Below, in pieces: positions 39,096 to 52,056 of a stretch of 64,000 bases of DNA. Made by a program: the position numbers and the translations under genes. Below the pieces are notes generated by a model. The model saw only the letters and a program-made list of their open reading frames with translations, did not search any database and had not been told where the DNA came from. Each line of letters opens with the position of its first letter. Positions within the stretch are counted from its first letter, which is position 1. This stretch comes from Halictus rubicundus (Eukaryota > Arthropoda > Insecta > Hymenoptera > Halictidae), in NCBI RefSeq assembly GCF_050948215.1, contig NW_027488925.1:145326-209325 (forward strand), given 5' to 3'.

Positions 39096-42000
39096 TCCTA
39101 TCCTATCCTCTATCCTATCCTATCCGCTATCCTATCCTATCCTGTATCATATCGTATCCTCTATCCTATCCCATCCTCTATCATATCATATCCTCAATCC
39201 TATCCTATCCTCTACCCTATCCTATCCTCTATCGTCTCCTGTCCTCTATCCTATCCTCTATTCGATCCTATCCTCCATCCTATCCTATTCTCTATAATAT
39301 CGTATCCTCTATCCTATCCTGTCCTCTATCCTATCCTCTATAATATCGTATCCTCTATCCTATCCAATCCTATATCCTATCCTATCCTCTATCGTCTCCT
39401 GTCCTCTCTCCTATCCAATCTCCTATCCTATCCTCAATTATATCCTATCCACTATCCTATCCTATCCAATCCTCTGTCCTATCCTCTATCCTATTCTCTA
39501 TCCTATCCTATCCTGTATCCTATCCTATCCTCTATCCTATCCTATCCACAATCCTATCCTATCCTCTATTCTATCCTATCGTCTATCATATCGTCTATCC
39601 TATCATATCCTCTATCCTATCCTATCCTCTATCCTATCCAATCCTCTATCCTATTCTATCCTCTATCCTATCCTATCCTCCATCCTATCCTATCCTCTAT
39701 CCTATCCTATCCTCTATCCTATCCTATCCTCTATCCTATCCTATCCTCTATCCTATCCTCTCCTCTATCCTATCCTATCTTCTATCCTATCCTATCCTCT
39801 ATCCTATCAAATCCCCTATCCTATCCTCTATCCTATCCTATCCTCTGTCCTATCTAATCCTCTATCCTATCGTATCCTCTATCCTACCCTATCCTCTATC
39901 CTATCCTATCCTCTATCCTATCCTATCCTCTATCCTATCCTATCCTCTATCCTATCCTATCTTCTATCATATAGTCTATCCTATCATATCCTCTATCCTA
40001 TCCTATCCTCTATCCTATCCAATCCTCTATCCTATCCTATCCTCTATCCTATCCTATCCTCTATCCTATCCAATCCTCTATCCTATCCTATCCTCTATCC
40101 TATCCAATCCCCTATCCGATCCTCTATCCTATCCTATCCTCTATCCTATCCTATCCTCAATCCTATCCTATCCTCTATCCTATCCTATCCTCTATCCTAT
40201 TCTATACTCTATCCTATCCTATCCGCTATCCTATCCTATCCCATCCTCTATCATATCATATCCTCAATCCTATCCTATACTCCATCCTATCCTATCCTCT
40301 ATCCTATTCTATCCTCTATCCTATCCTATCCTCTATCCTATCCTATCCGCTATCGTATCCTATCCAGTATCATATCGTATCCTCTATCCTATCCCATCCT
40401 CTATCATATCATATCCTCAATCCTATCCTATCCTCTACTATATCCTATCCTCTATAATATCGTATCCTCTATCGTCTCCTGTCCTCTATCCTATCCTATC
40501 CTCTATCCAATCCAATCCCCTATCCTATCCTCTATCCTATCCTATCCTCTATCCTATCCTATCCTCTTTCCTATCCAATCCCCCATCCTATCCTCTATCC
40601 GATCCTATCATCTATCCTATCCTATCCTCTGTCCTATCCAATCCCCCATCCTATCCTCTATCCGATCCTATCCTCTATTATATCCTATCCTCTATCCTAT
40701 CCTATCCTCCATCCTATCCTATCCTCTATCCTATCCTATCCTCTATCCTATCCTATCCTCTATCCTATCCTATCCTCTATCCTATCCTATCCTCTATCCT
40801 ATCCTAACCTCTATCATATTCTATCTTCTATCCTATCGTATCCTCTATCCTATCCTATCCTCTATCCTATAATCTATCCTCAATCCTATCCTCTATCGTA
40901 TCCTATCCTCTATAATATCGTATCCTCTATCCTATCCTATCCTCTATAATATCGTATCCCTTATCATATCCTATCCTCTTGCCTTTAATATCATCTATCC
41001 TATCCTATTCTCTATCCTATCCTATCCTCTATCGTATTCCATCAACTATCCTATCCAATCCCCTATCCTATCCTCTATCCTATCCTATCCTCTATCCTAT
41101 CCTATCCTCTATCGTATCCTATCCTCTATCCTATCCAATCCTATATCGTATCCTATCCTCTATCGTCTCCTGTCCTCTCTCCTATCCAATCTCCTATCCT
41201 ATCCTCAATCCTATCCTATCCACTATCCTATCCTATCCAATCCTCTGTCCTATCCTCTATCCTATTCTCTATCCTAGCCTATCCTCTATCCTATTCTCTA
41301 TCCTATCCTATCCTCTATCCTATCCTATCCTCTATCCTATACTCTATCGTATCCTATCCTCTATCGTATCCAATCCTCTATACTATAATATCCCATATCC
41401 TATCCAATCCTCTATCCTATCCTCTATCCTATCCTCTATCCTATCCTTTCCTCTATCCTATCCTATCCTCTATTCTATCCTATCCTCAATCCTATCGTAT
41501 CCTCTATACTATTGTCTATCCTATCCTATCCTCTATCCTATTCTCTATCCTATCCTATCCTCTATCGTATCCTATCCTCTATCCTATAATATCCCATATC
41601 CTATCCAATCCTCTATCCTATCCTCTATCCTATCCCCTATCCTATCCTATCCTCTATCCTATCCTATACTCTATCCTATCCTATCCTCTATCCTATCCTA
41701 TCCTCTATCCTATCCCATCCCCTATCCTATCCTCTATCGTCTCCTATCCTCTATCCTATCCAATCCCCTATCCGATTCTCTATCCTATCCTATCCTCTAT
41801 CCTATCCTATCCTCTATAATATCGTATCCTCTATCCTGTCCTGTCCTCGATCCTATAATATCATCCATCCTATCCTATTCTCTATCCTACCCTATCCTAT
41901 CCTCTATCGTATCCAATCCCCTATCCTATCCCATATCCGATCCTATCCTCTATCCTATCCAATCCCCTATCCGATCCTCTATCCTATCCTATCCTCTATC

Positions 42001-42400
42001 CTATCCTCTATCCTATCCTCTATCCTATACTCTATCCTCAATCCTATCCTCTATCCTATCATATCCTCTATCCTATCCTATCCGCTATCCTATCCCATCC
42101 TCTATCATATCATATCCTCAATCCTATCCTATCCTCTACCCTATCCTATCCTCTATCCAATCCTATCCTCTATTCTATCCAATACCCTATCCTATCCTCT
42201 ATCCTATCCTATACTCTATTCCATCCCATCCTCTATCCTATCCTATCCTATCCTCTAACCTATCCTATCCCCTATCCTATCCTATCCTCTATTCGATCCT
42301 ATCCTCTATTCTATCCTATCCTCAATCCTATCCTATCCTCTATCCTATTGTCTATCCTATCCTATCCTCTATCCTATTCTCTATCCTATCCTATCCTCTA
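39096..42400 (+). repeat. Family-2 block Y' (copy of Y)
   Basis: Matches 32.05-35.35 kb at a constant 7051-bp offset with only a few substitutions. Examples are caattatatcc near 39437 where Y has caatcctatcc, and a ctccatcc near 39678 where Y has ctctatcc. The lack of any net length change over 3.3 kb of tandem repeat indicates a recent duplication. Confidence 0.85.
40974..40994 (+). repeat. Family-2 landmark, copy 4
   Basis: Same word, 7051 bp after copy 2, with the same ctatcgtattccatc downstream variant as copy 2. Confidence 0.85.
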
Positions 42401-43200
42401 TCCTATCCTATCCTCTATCCTATCCTATCCTCTATCCTATCCTATCCACAATCCTATCCTATCCTCTATCCTATCCTCTATCCTATCCTTTCCTCTATCC
42501 TATCCTATTCTCTATACTATCCCATCCTCTATCCTATCGTATCCTCTATCCTATCCTATCCTCTATCCTATCCTATCCTCTATCGTCTCCTGTCCTCTAT
42601 CCTATCCTCTATTCGATCATATCCTCCATCCTATCCTATTCTCTATAATATCGTATCCTCTATCCTATCCTGTCCTCTATCCTATCCTCTATAATATCGT
42701 ATCCTCTATCCTATCCAATCCTATATCCTATCCTATCCTCTATCGTCTCCTGTCCTCTCTCCTATCCAATCTCCTATCCTATCCTCAATCCTATCCTATC
42801 CACTATCCTATCCTATCCAATCCTCTGTCCTATCCTCTATCCTATTGTCTATCCTATCCTATCCTATCCTCTATCCTTTTCTATACTCTATCCTATCCTA
42901 TACTCTATCCTATCCTATCCTCCATCCTATCCCATCCCCTATCCTATCCTCTATCGTCTCCTATCTTCTATCCTATCCAATCCCCTATCCGATTCTCTAT
43001 CCTATCCTATCCTCTATCCTATCCTATCCTCTATATTATCGTATCCTCTATCCTGTCCTGTCCTCGATCCTATAATATCATCCATCCTATCCTATTCTCT
43101 ATCCTACCCTATCCTATCCTCTATCGTATCCAATCCCCTATCCTATCCCATATCCGATCCTATCCTCTATCCTATCCAATCCCCTATCCGATCCTCTATC
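42401..43200 (+). repeat. Family-2 block Z' (copy of Z)
   Basis: Matches 38.23-39.03 kb at offset 4175 (38173 to 42348 and 38670 to 42845 are identical steps). One visible substitution is ctatccaatcc in Z against ctatcgtatcc here, near 42535. At 43.20 kb it switches to a tatccgctatcc context. Confidence 0.8.
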
Positions 43201-46200
43201 CTATCCTATCCGCTATCCTATCCTATCCTGTATCATATCGTATCCTCTATCCTATCCTATCCTCTATCCTATCCTATCCTCTATCCTATCCTCTCCTCTA
43301 TCCTATGCTATTCTCTATCCTATCCTATCATCTATCCTCAATCCTATCCTTTCCTGTATCCTATCCTATCCTCTATCCTATCAAATCTTCTGTCCTATCC
43401 TATCCTCTATCGTATCCTATCCTCTATCCTATCCTATCCTCTATCCTATCCTATCCGCTATCCTATCCTATCCTCTATCCTATCCTATCCTCTATCCTAT
43501 TCTATCCTCTATCCTATCCTCTATCCTATCGTATCCTCTATCCTATCCTATCCTCTATCCTAAGCTATCCTCTATCCTATCCTATCCCTGATCCTATTCT
43601 ATCCTCTATCCTATCCTATCCTCTATCCTATCCTCTCTTCTATCCTATCCTATTCTCTATCCTATCCTATCATCTATCCTCAATCCTATCCTTTCCTGTA
43701 TCCTATCCTATCCTCTATCCTATCAAATCTTCTATCCTATCATATCCTCTATCCTATCCTATCCTCTATCCTATCCAATCCTCTATCCTATTCTATCCTC
43801 TATCCTATCCTATCCTATCCTCTATCCTATCCTATCCTCTATCCTATCGTATCCTCTATCCTATCCTATCCTCTATCCTATCCTATCCTCTATCCTATCC
43901 TCTCCTCTATCCTATCCTATTCTCTATCCTATCCTATCATCTATCCTCAATCCTATCCTTTCCTGTATCCTATCCTATCCTCTATCCTATCAAATCTTCT
44001 GTCCTATCCTATCCTCTATCGTATCTTTTCCTCTATCCTATCCTATCCTCTATCCTATCCTATCCGCTATCCTATCCTATCCTCTATCCTATCCTATCCT
44101 CTATCCTATTCTATCCTCTATCCTATCCTCTATCCTATCGTATCCTCTATCCTATCCTATCCTCTATCCTAAGCTATCCTCTATCCTATCCTATCCCTGA
44201 TCCTATTCTATCCTCTATCCTATCCTATCCTCTATCCTATCCTCTCTTCTATCCTATCCTATTCTCTATCCTATCCTATCATCTATCCTCAATCCTATCC
44301 TTTCCTGTATCCTATCCTATCCTCTATCCTATCAAATCTTCTGTCCTATCCTATCCTCTATCGTATCCTATCCTGAATCCTATCCAATCCTCTATCCTAT
44401 CCTGTATCCTATCCAATTCTCTATCCTATCCTATCATCTATCCTATCCTACCCTCTATCCTATCCTATCCTCCATCCTATCCTATCCTCTATCCTATCCT
44501 GTCCTCTATCCTATCCTATCCTCTATCCTATCCTATCCTCTATCCTATCAAATCCCCTATCCTATCCTCTGTCCTATCCTATCCTCTATCCTATCCTATC
44601 CTCTATCCTATCCTATTCTCTATCCTATCCTATCTTCTATCCTATCCTATCCTCTATCCTATCAAATCACCTATCCTATCCTCTATCCTATCCTATCCTT
44701 TGTCCTATCTAATCCTCTATCCTATCCTATCCTCTATCCTATCCTCTCCTCTATCCTATCCTATTCTCTATCCTATCCTATCATCTATCCTCAATCCTAT
44801 CCTTTCCTGTATCCTATCCTATCCTCTATCCTATCAAATCTTCTGTCCAATCCTATCCTCTATCGTATCCTATCCTCTATCCTATCCTATCCTCTATCCT
44901 ATCCTATCCGCTATCCTATCCTATCCTCTATCCTATCCTATCCTCTATCCTATTCTATCCTCTATCCTATCCTCTATCCTATCGTATCCTCTATCCTATC
45001 CTATCCTCTATCCTACGCTATCCTCTATCCTATCCTATCCCTGATTAAATTCTATCCTCTATCCTATCCTATCCTCTATCCTATCCTCTCCTCTATCCTA
45101 TCCTATTCTCTATCCTATCCTATCATCTATCCTCAATCCTATCCTTTCCTGTATCCTATCCTATCCTCTATCCTATCAAATCTTCTGTCCTATCCTATCC
45201 TCTATCGTATCCTATCCTGAATCCTATCCAATCCTCTATCCTATCCTGTATCCTATCCAATTCTCTATCCTATCCTATCATCTATCCTATCCTACCCTCT
45301 ATCCTATCCTATCCTCCATCCTATCCTATCCTCTATCCTATCCTTTATCCTATCCTATCTTCTATCCTATCCTATCCTCTATCCTATCCTATCTTCTATC
45401 CTTTCCTATCCTCTATTCTATCCTCTATCCAATCCTCCATCCTATCCTATCCTCTATCCTCAATCCTATCCTCTATCCTATCCTATCCTCTATCCTATCC
45501 TATCCGCTATCCTATCCTATCCTCTATCCAATCCTATCCTCTATCCTATTCTATCCTCTATCCTATCCTCTATCCTATCGTATCCTCTATCCTATCCTAT
45601 CCTCTATCCTACGCTATCCTCTATCCTATCCTATCCCTGATCCTATTCTATCCTCTATCCTATCCTATCTTCTATCCTATCCTATCCTCTATCCTATCAA
45701 TTCCCCTATCCTATCCTATCCTGAATCGTATCCAATCCTCTATCCTATCCTGTATCCTATCCAATCCTCTATCCTATCCTATCATCTATCCTATCCTACC
45801 CTCTATCCTATCCTATCCTCCATCCTATCCTATCCTCTATACTATCCTATCCTCTATCCTATCCTATCTTCTATCCTATCCTAGCCTCTATCCTATCCTA
45901 TCCTCTATCCTATCCTCTATCCTATCCTATCCTCTATCCTATCCTATCCTCTATCCTATCCTATCTTCTATCCTTTCATATCCTCTATTCTATCCTCTAT
46001 CCAATCCTCCATCCTATCCTATCCTCTATCCTATCCTATCCTCTATCCTATCCTATCCTCTATCCTATCAAATCCCCTATCCTATCCTCTGTCCTATCCA
46101 ATCCTCTATCCTATCCTGTATCCTATCCAATCCTCTATCCTATCCTATTATCTATCCTCAATCCTATCCTTTCCTGTATCATATCCAATCCTCTATCCTA

Positions 46201-47309
46201 TCCTGTCCTCTATCCTATCCTATCCTCTATCCTATCCTATCCAATCCCGCATCCTATCCTCTATTCTATCCTATCCTGTATCCAATCCTATCCACAATCC
46301 TATCCTTTCCTGTATCCTATCCTATCCTCTATCCTATCAAATCCTCTGTCCTATCCTATCCTCTATCCTATCGAATCGTGTATCCTATCCACTATCCTAT
46401 CCTATCCTCTATCCTATCCTATCCTCTATCCTATCCTATCCTCTATCCTATCCTATCTTCTATCCTATCCAAACCTCTATCCTATCAAATCCCTATACTA
46501 TCCTCCATCCTATCCTATCGTCTGTCCTATCCTATCCTCTATCCTATAAAATCCCCTATCCTATCCTCTGCCCTATCCTATCCTCTATCCTATCCTATCC
46601 TCTATCCTATCCTATCCTCTATCCTATCCTATCTTCTATAATATCCTATCCTCTATCCTATCAAATCACCTATCCTATCCTCTATCCTATCCTATCCTTT
46701 GTCCTATCTAATCCTCTATCCTATCCTATCCTCTATCCTATCCTATCCTCTATCCTATCCTATCCTTTCCTGTATCATATCCAATCCTCTATCCTATCCT
46801 GTCCTCTATCCTATCCTATCCTCTATCCTATCCTATCCAATCCCGTATCCTATCCTCTATTCTATCCTATCCTGTATCCAATCCTATCATCAATCCTATC
46901 CATTCCTGTATCCTATCCTATCCTCTATCCTATCAAATCCTCTGTCCTATCCTATCCTCTATCCTATCGAATCCCCTATCCTATCCTCTATCCTATCCTA
47001 TCCTCTGTCCTATCCTATCCTCTATCCTATCCTATCCTCTATCCTATCCTATCCTCTATCCTATCCTATCCATTATCCTATCCTATCCAATCCCGTATCC
47101 TATCCTCTATTCTATCCTATCCTGTATCCAATCCTATCCACAATCCTATCCTTTCCTGTATCCTATCCTATCCTCTATCCTATCCTATCCTATCCTCTTT
47201 CCTATCCTATCGTCTATCCTATCCTCTATCCCATCCTATCCGCTATCCTATCCTATCCTCTTTCCTATCCTAGTATCTATCCTATCCTATCCTCTATCCT
47301 ATCCTATCC
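43201..47309 (+). repeat. Family-1-like module inside family 2
   Basis: Ctctcctctatcc, ctcaatcctatcctttcc, ccctgatcctattc, caattcccctatcc and tgaatcctatccaatcc words typical of family-1 modules (about 3.2-5.7 kb) return here and break up the family-2 order. The block lengthens the landmark spacing 40977-48523 to 7546 bp, compared with 2.8-4.2 kb elsewhere. The first part contains a 609-bp tandem duplication. Confidence 0.75.
43280..44497 (+). repeat. 609-bp tandem duplication
   Basis: The ctcaatcctatcc words at 43336 and 43678 repeat at 43945 and 44287, both steps being 609 bp. One substitution cluster distinguishes the copies: gtatcttttcctc near 44024 against gtatcctatcctc in the first. Edges are approximate. 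Confidence 0.8.
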
Positions 47310-49866
47310 TCTATCCTATCCTATCTTCTATCCTATCCTATCCTCTATCCTATCAAATCCCCTATCCTATCCTCTATCCTATCCTATCCTCTGTCCTATC
47401 TAATCCTCTATCCTATCGTATCCTCTATCCTATCCTATCCTCTATCCTATCCTATCCTCTATCCTATCCTATCCTCTATCCTATCCTATCCTCTATCCTA
47501 TCCTATCTTCTATCATATAGTCTATCCTATCATATCCTCTATCCTATCCTATCCTCTATCCTATCCAATCCTCTATCCTATCCTATCCTCTATCCTATCC
47601 TATCCTCTATCCTATCCAATCCTCTATCCTATCCTATCCTCTATCCTATCCAATCCCCTATCCGATCCTCTATCCTATCCTATCCTCTATCCTATCCTAT
47701 CCTCAATCCTATCCTATCCTCTATCCTATCCTATCCTCTATCCTATTCTATACTCTATCCTATCCTATCCGCTATCCTATCCTATCCCATCCTCTATCAT
47801 ATCATATCCTCAATTCTATCCTATACTCCATCCTATCCTATCCTCTATCCTATTCTATCCTCTATCCTATCCTATCCTCTATCCTATCCTATCCGCTATC
47901 GTATCCTATCCAGTATCATATCGTATCCTCTATCCTATCCCATCCTCTATCATATCATATCCTCAATCCTATCCTATCCTCTACTATATCCTATCCTCTA
48001 TAATATCGTATCCTCTATCGTCTCCTGTCCTCTATCCTATCCTATCCTCTATCCAATCCAATCCCCTATCCTATCCTCTATCCTATCCTATCCTCTATCC
48101 TATCCTATCCTCTTTCCTATCCAATCCCCCATCCTATCCTCTATCCGATCCTATCATCTATCCTATCCTATCCTCTGTCCTATCCAATCCCCCATCCTAT
48201 CCTCTATCCGATCCTATCCTCTATTATATCCTATCCTCTATCCTATCCTATCCTCCATCCTATCCTATCCTCTATCCTATCCTATCCTCTATCCTATCCT
48301 ATCCTCTATCCTATCCTATCCTCTATCCTATCCTATCCTCTATCCTATCCTAACCTCTATCATATTCTATCTTCTATCCTATCGTATCCTCTATCCTATC
48401 CTATCCTCTATCCTATAATCTATCCTCAATCCTATCCTCTTTCGTATCCTATCCTCTATAATATCGTATCCTCTATCCTATCCTATCCTCTATAATATCG
48501 TATCCCTTATCATATCCTATCCTCTTGCCTTTAATATCATCTATCCTATCCTATTCTCTATCCTATCCTATCCTCTATCCTATTCCATCAACTATCCTAT
48601 CCAATCCCCTATCCTATCCTCTATCCTATCCTCTATCCTATCCTATCCCCTATCGTATCCTATCCTCTATCCTATCCAATCCTATATCGTATCCTATCCT
48701 CTATCGTCTCCTGTCCTCTCTCCTATCCAATCTCCTATCCTATCCTCAATCCTATCCTATCCACTATCCTATCCTATCCAATCCTCTGTCCTATCCTCTA
48801 TCCTATTCTCTATCCTAGCCTATCCTCTATCCTATTCTCTATCCTATCCTATCCTCTATCCTATTCTCTATCCTATCCTATCCTCTATCGTATCCTATCC
48901 TCTATCCTATAATATCCCATATCCTATCCAATCCTCTATCCTATCCTCTATCCTATCCCCTATCCTATCCTATCCTCTATCCTATCCTATACTCTATCCT
49001 ATCCTATCCTCTATCCTATCCTATCCTCTATCCTATCCCATCCCCTATCCTATCCTCTATCGTCTCCTATCCTCTATCCTATCCAATCCCCTATCCGATT
49101 CTCTATCCTATCCTATCCTCTATCCTATCCTATCCTCTATAATATCGTATCCTCTATCCTGTCCTGTCCTCGATCCTATAATATCATCCATCCTATCCTA
49201 TTCTCTATCCTACCCTATCCTATCCTCTATCGTATCCAATCCCCTATCCTATCCCATATCCGATCCTATCCTCTATCCTATCCAATCCCCTATCCGATCC
49301 TCTATCCTATCCTATCCTCTATCCTATCCTCTATCCTATCCTCTATCCTATACTCTATCCTCAATCCTATCCTCTATCCTATCATATCCTCTATCCTATC
49401 CTATCCGCTATCCTATCCTATCCTGTATCATATCGTATCCTCTATCCTATCCCATCCTCTATCATATCATATCCTCAATCCTATCCTATCCTCTACCCTA
49501 TCCTATCCTCTATCCAATCCTATCCTCTATTCTATCCAATACCCTATCCTATCCTCTATCCTATCCTATACTCTATTCCATCCCATCCTCTATCCTATCC
49601 TATCCTATCCTCTAACCTATCCTATCCCCTATCCTATCCTATCCTCTATTCGATCCTATCCTCTATTCTATCCTATCCTCAATCCTATCCTATCCTCTAT
49701 CCTATTGTCTATCCTATCCTATCCTCTATCCTATTCTCTATCCTATCCTATCCTCTATCCTATCCTATCCTCTATCCTATCCTATCCTCTATCCTATCCT
49801 ATCCACAATCCTATCCTATCCTCTATCCTATCCTCTATCCTATCCTTTCCTCTATCCTATCCTATT
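47310..49866 (+). repeat. Family-2 X/Y-type block, internally deleted
   Basis: The sequence returns to the Y-type order (offset 14597 bp from 32806 and 33928) with landmark cttgcctttaat at 48523. Compared with X', the offset falls from 11750 (48525 against 36775) to 11532 (49705 against 38173), so about 218 bp are missing near 48.85 kb. The flanking ctattctctatcc words are repeated at the ends of the missing segment in X'. Confidence 0.78.
48520..48540 (+). repeat. Family-2 landmark, copy 5
   Basis: Same word. The downstream context follows copies 1 and 3, with a private tatcccctatcg near 48646. Confidence 0.85.
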
Positions 49867-50739
49867 CTCTATCCTATCCCATCCTCTATCATATCATATC
49901 CTCAATCCTATCCTATCCTCTACCCTATCCTATCCTCTATCGTCTCCTGTCCTCTATCCTATCCTCTATTCGATCCTATCCTCCATCCTATCCTATTCTC
50001 TATAATATCGTATCCTCTATCCTATCCTGTCCTCTATCCTATCCTCTATAATATCGTATCCTCTATCCTATCCAATCCTATATCCTATCCTATCCTCTAT
50101 CGTCTCCTGTCCTCTCTCCTTTCCAATCTCCTATCCTATCCTCAATCCTATCCTATCCACTATCCTATCCTATCCAATCCTCTGTCCTATCCTCTATCCT
50201 ATTCTCTATCCTATCCTATCCTGTATCCTATCCTATCCTCTATCCTATCCTATCCACAATCCTATCCTATCCTCTATTCTATCCTATCGTCTATCATATC
50301 GTCTATCCTATCATATCCTCTATCCTATCCTATCCTCTATCCTATCCAATCCTCTATCCTATTCTATCCTCTATCCTATCCTATCCTCTATCCTATCCTA
50401 TCCTCTATCCTATCCTATCCTCTATCCTATCCTATCCTCTATCCTATCCTATCCTCTATCCTATCCTCTCCTCTATCCTATCCTATTCTCTATCCTATCC
50501 TATCATCTATCCTCAATCCTATCCTTTCCTGTATCCTATCCTATCCTCTATCCTATCAAATCTTCTGTCCTATCCTATCCTCTATCGTATCCTATCCTCT
50601 ATCCTATCCTATCCTCTATCCTATCCTATCCGCTATCCTATCCTATCCTCTATCCTATCCTATCCTCTATCCTATTCTATCCTCTATCCTATCCTCTATC
50701 CTATCGTATCCTCTATCCTATCCTATCCTCTATCCTAAG

Positions 50740-51000
50740 CTATCCTCTATCCTATCCTATCCCTGATCCTATTCTATCCTCTATCCTATCCTATCCTCTA
50801 TCCTATCCTATCCTCTATCCTATCCTATCCGCTATCCTATCCTATCCTCTATCCTATCCTATCCTCTATCCTATTCTATCCTCTATCCTATCCTCTATCC
50901 TATCGTATCCTCTATCCTATCCTATCCTCTATCCTAAGCTATCCTCTATCCTATCCTATCCCTGATCCTATTCTATCCTCTATCCTATCCTATCCTCTAT
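50740..51000 (+). repeat. 199-bp tandem duplication
   Basis: The ccctgatcctattc variant occurs at 50761 and again at 50960, with tatccgctatcc and ctaagctatcc words repeated in the same order. The length, 199 bp, equals eleven 17-bp units plus one 12-bp unit. Copy 2 of the large duplication carries it too (56.98 and 57.18 kb). Confidence 0.8.
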
Positions 51001-52056
51001 CCTATCCTCTCTTCTATCCTATCCTATTCTCTATCCTATCCTATCATCTATCCTCAATCCTATCCTTTCCTGTATCCTATCCTATCCTCTATCCTATCAA
51101 ATCTTCTATCCTATCATATCCTCTATCCTATCCTATCCTCTATCCTATCCAATCCTCTATCCTATTCTATCCTCTATCCTATCCTATCCTCTATCCTATC
51201 CTATCCTCTATCCTATCGTATCCTCTATCCTATCCTATCCTCTATCCTATCCTATCCTCTATCCTATCCTCTCCTCTATCCTATCCTATTCTCTATCCTA
51301 TCCTATCATCTATCCTCAATCCTATCCTTTCCTGTATCCTATCCTATCCTCTATCCTATCAAATCTTCTGTCCTATCCTATCCTCTATCGTATCCTATCC
51401 TCTATCCTATCCTATCCTCTATCCTATCCTATCCGCTATCCTATCCTATCCTCTATCCTATCCTATCCTCTATCCTATTCTATCCTCTATCCTATCCTCT
51501 ATCCTATCGTATCCTCTATCCTATCCTATCCTCTATCCTAAGCTATCCTCTATCCTATCCTATCCCTGATCCTATTCTATCCTCTATCCTATCCTATCCT
51601 CTATCCTATCCTCTCTTCTATCCTATCCTATTCTCTATCCTATCCTATCATCTATCCTCAATCCTATCCTTTCCTGTATCCTATCCTATCCTGTATCCTA
51701 TCAAATCTTCTGTCCTATCCTATCCTCTATCGTATCCTATCCTGAATCCTATCCAATCCTCTATCCTATCCAATTCTCTATCCTATCCTATCATCTATCC
51801 TATCCTACCCTCTATCCTATCCTATCCTCCATCCTATCCTATCCTCTATCCTATCCTGTCCTCTATCCTATCCTATCCTCTATCCTATCCTATCCTCTAT
51901 CCTATCAAATCCCCTATCCTATCCTCTGTCCTATCCTATCCTCTATCCTATCCTATCCTCTATCCTATCCTATTCTCTATCCTATCCTATCTTCTATCCT
52001 ATCCTATCCTCTATCCTATCAAATCACCTATCCTATCCTCTATCCTATCCTATCCT

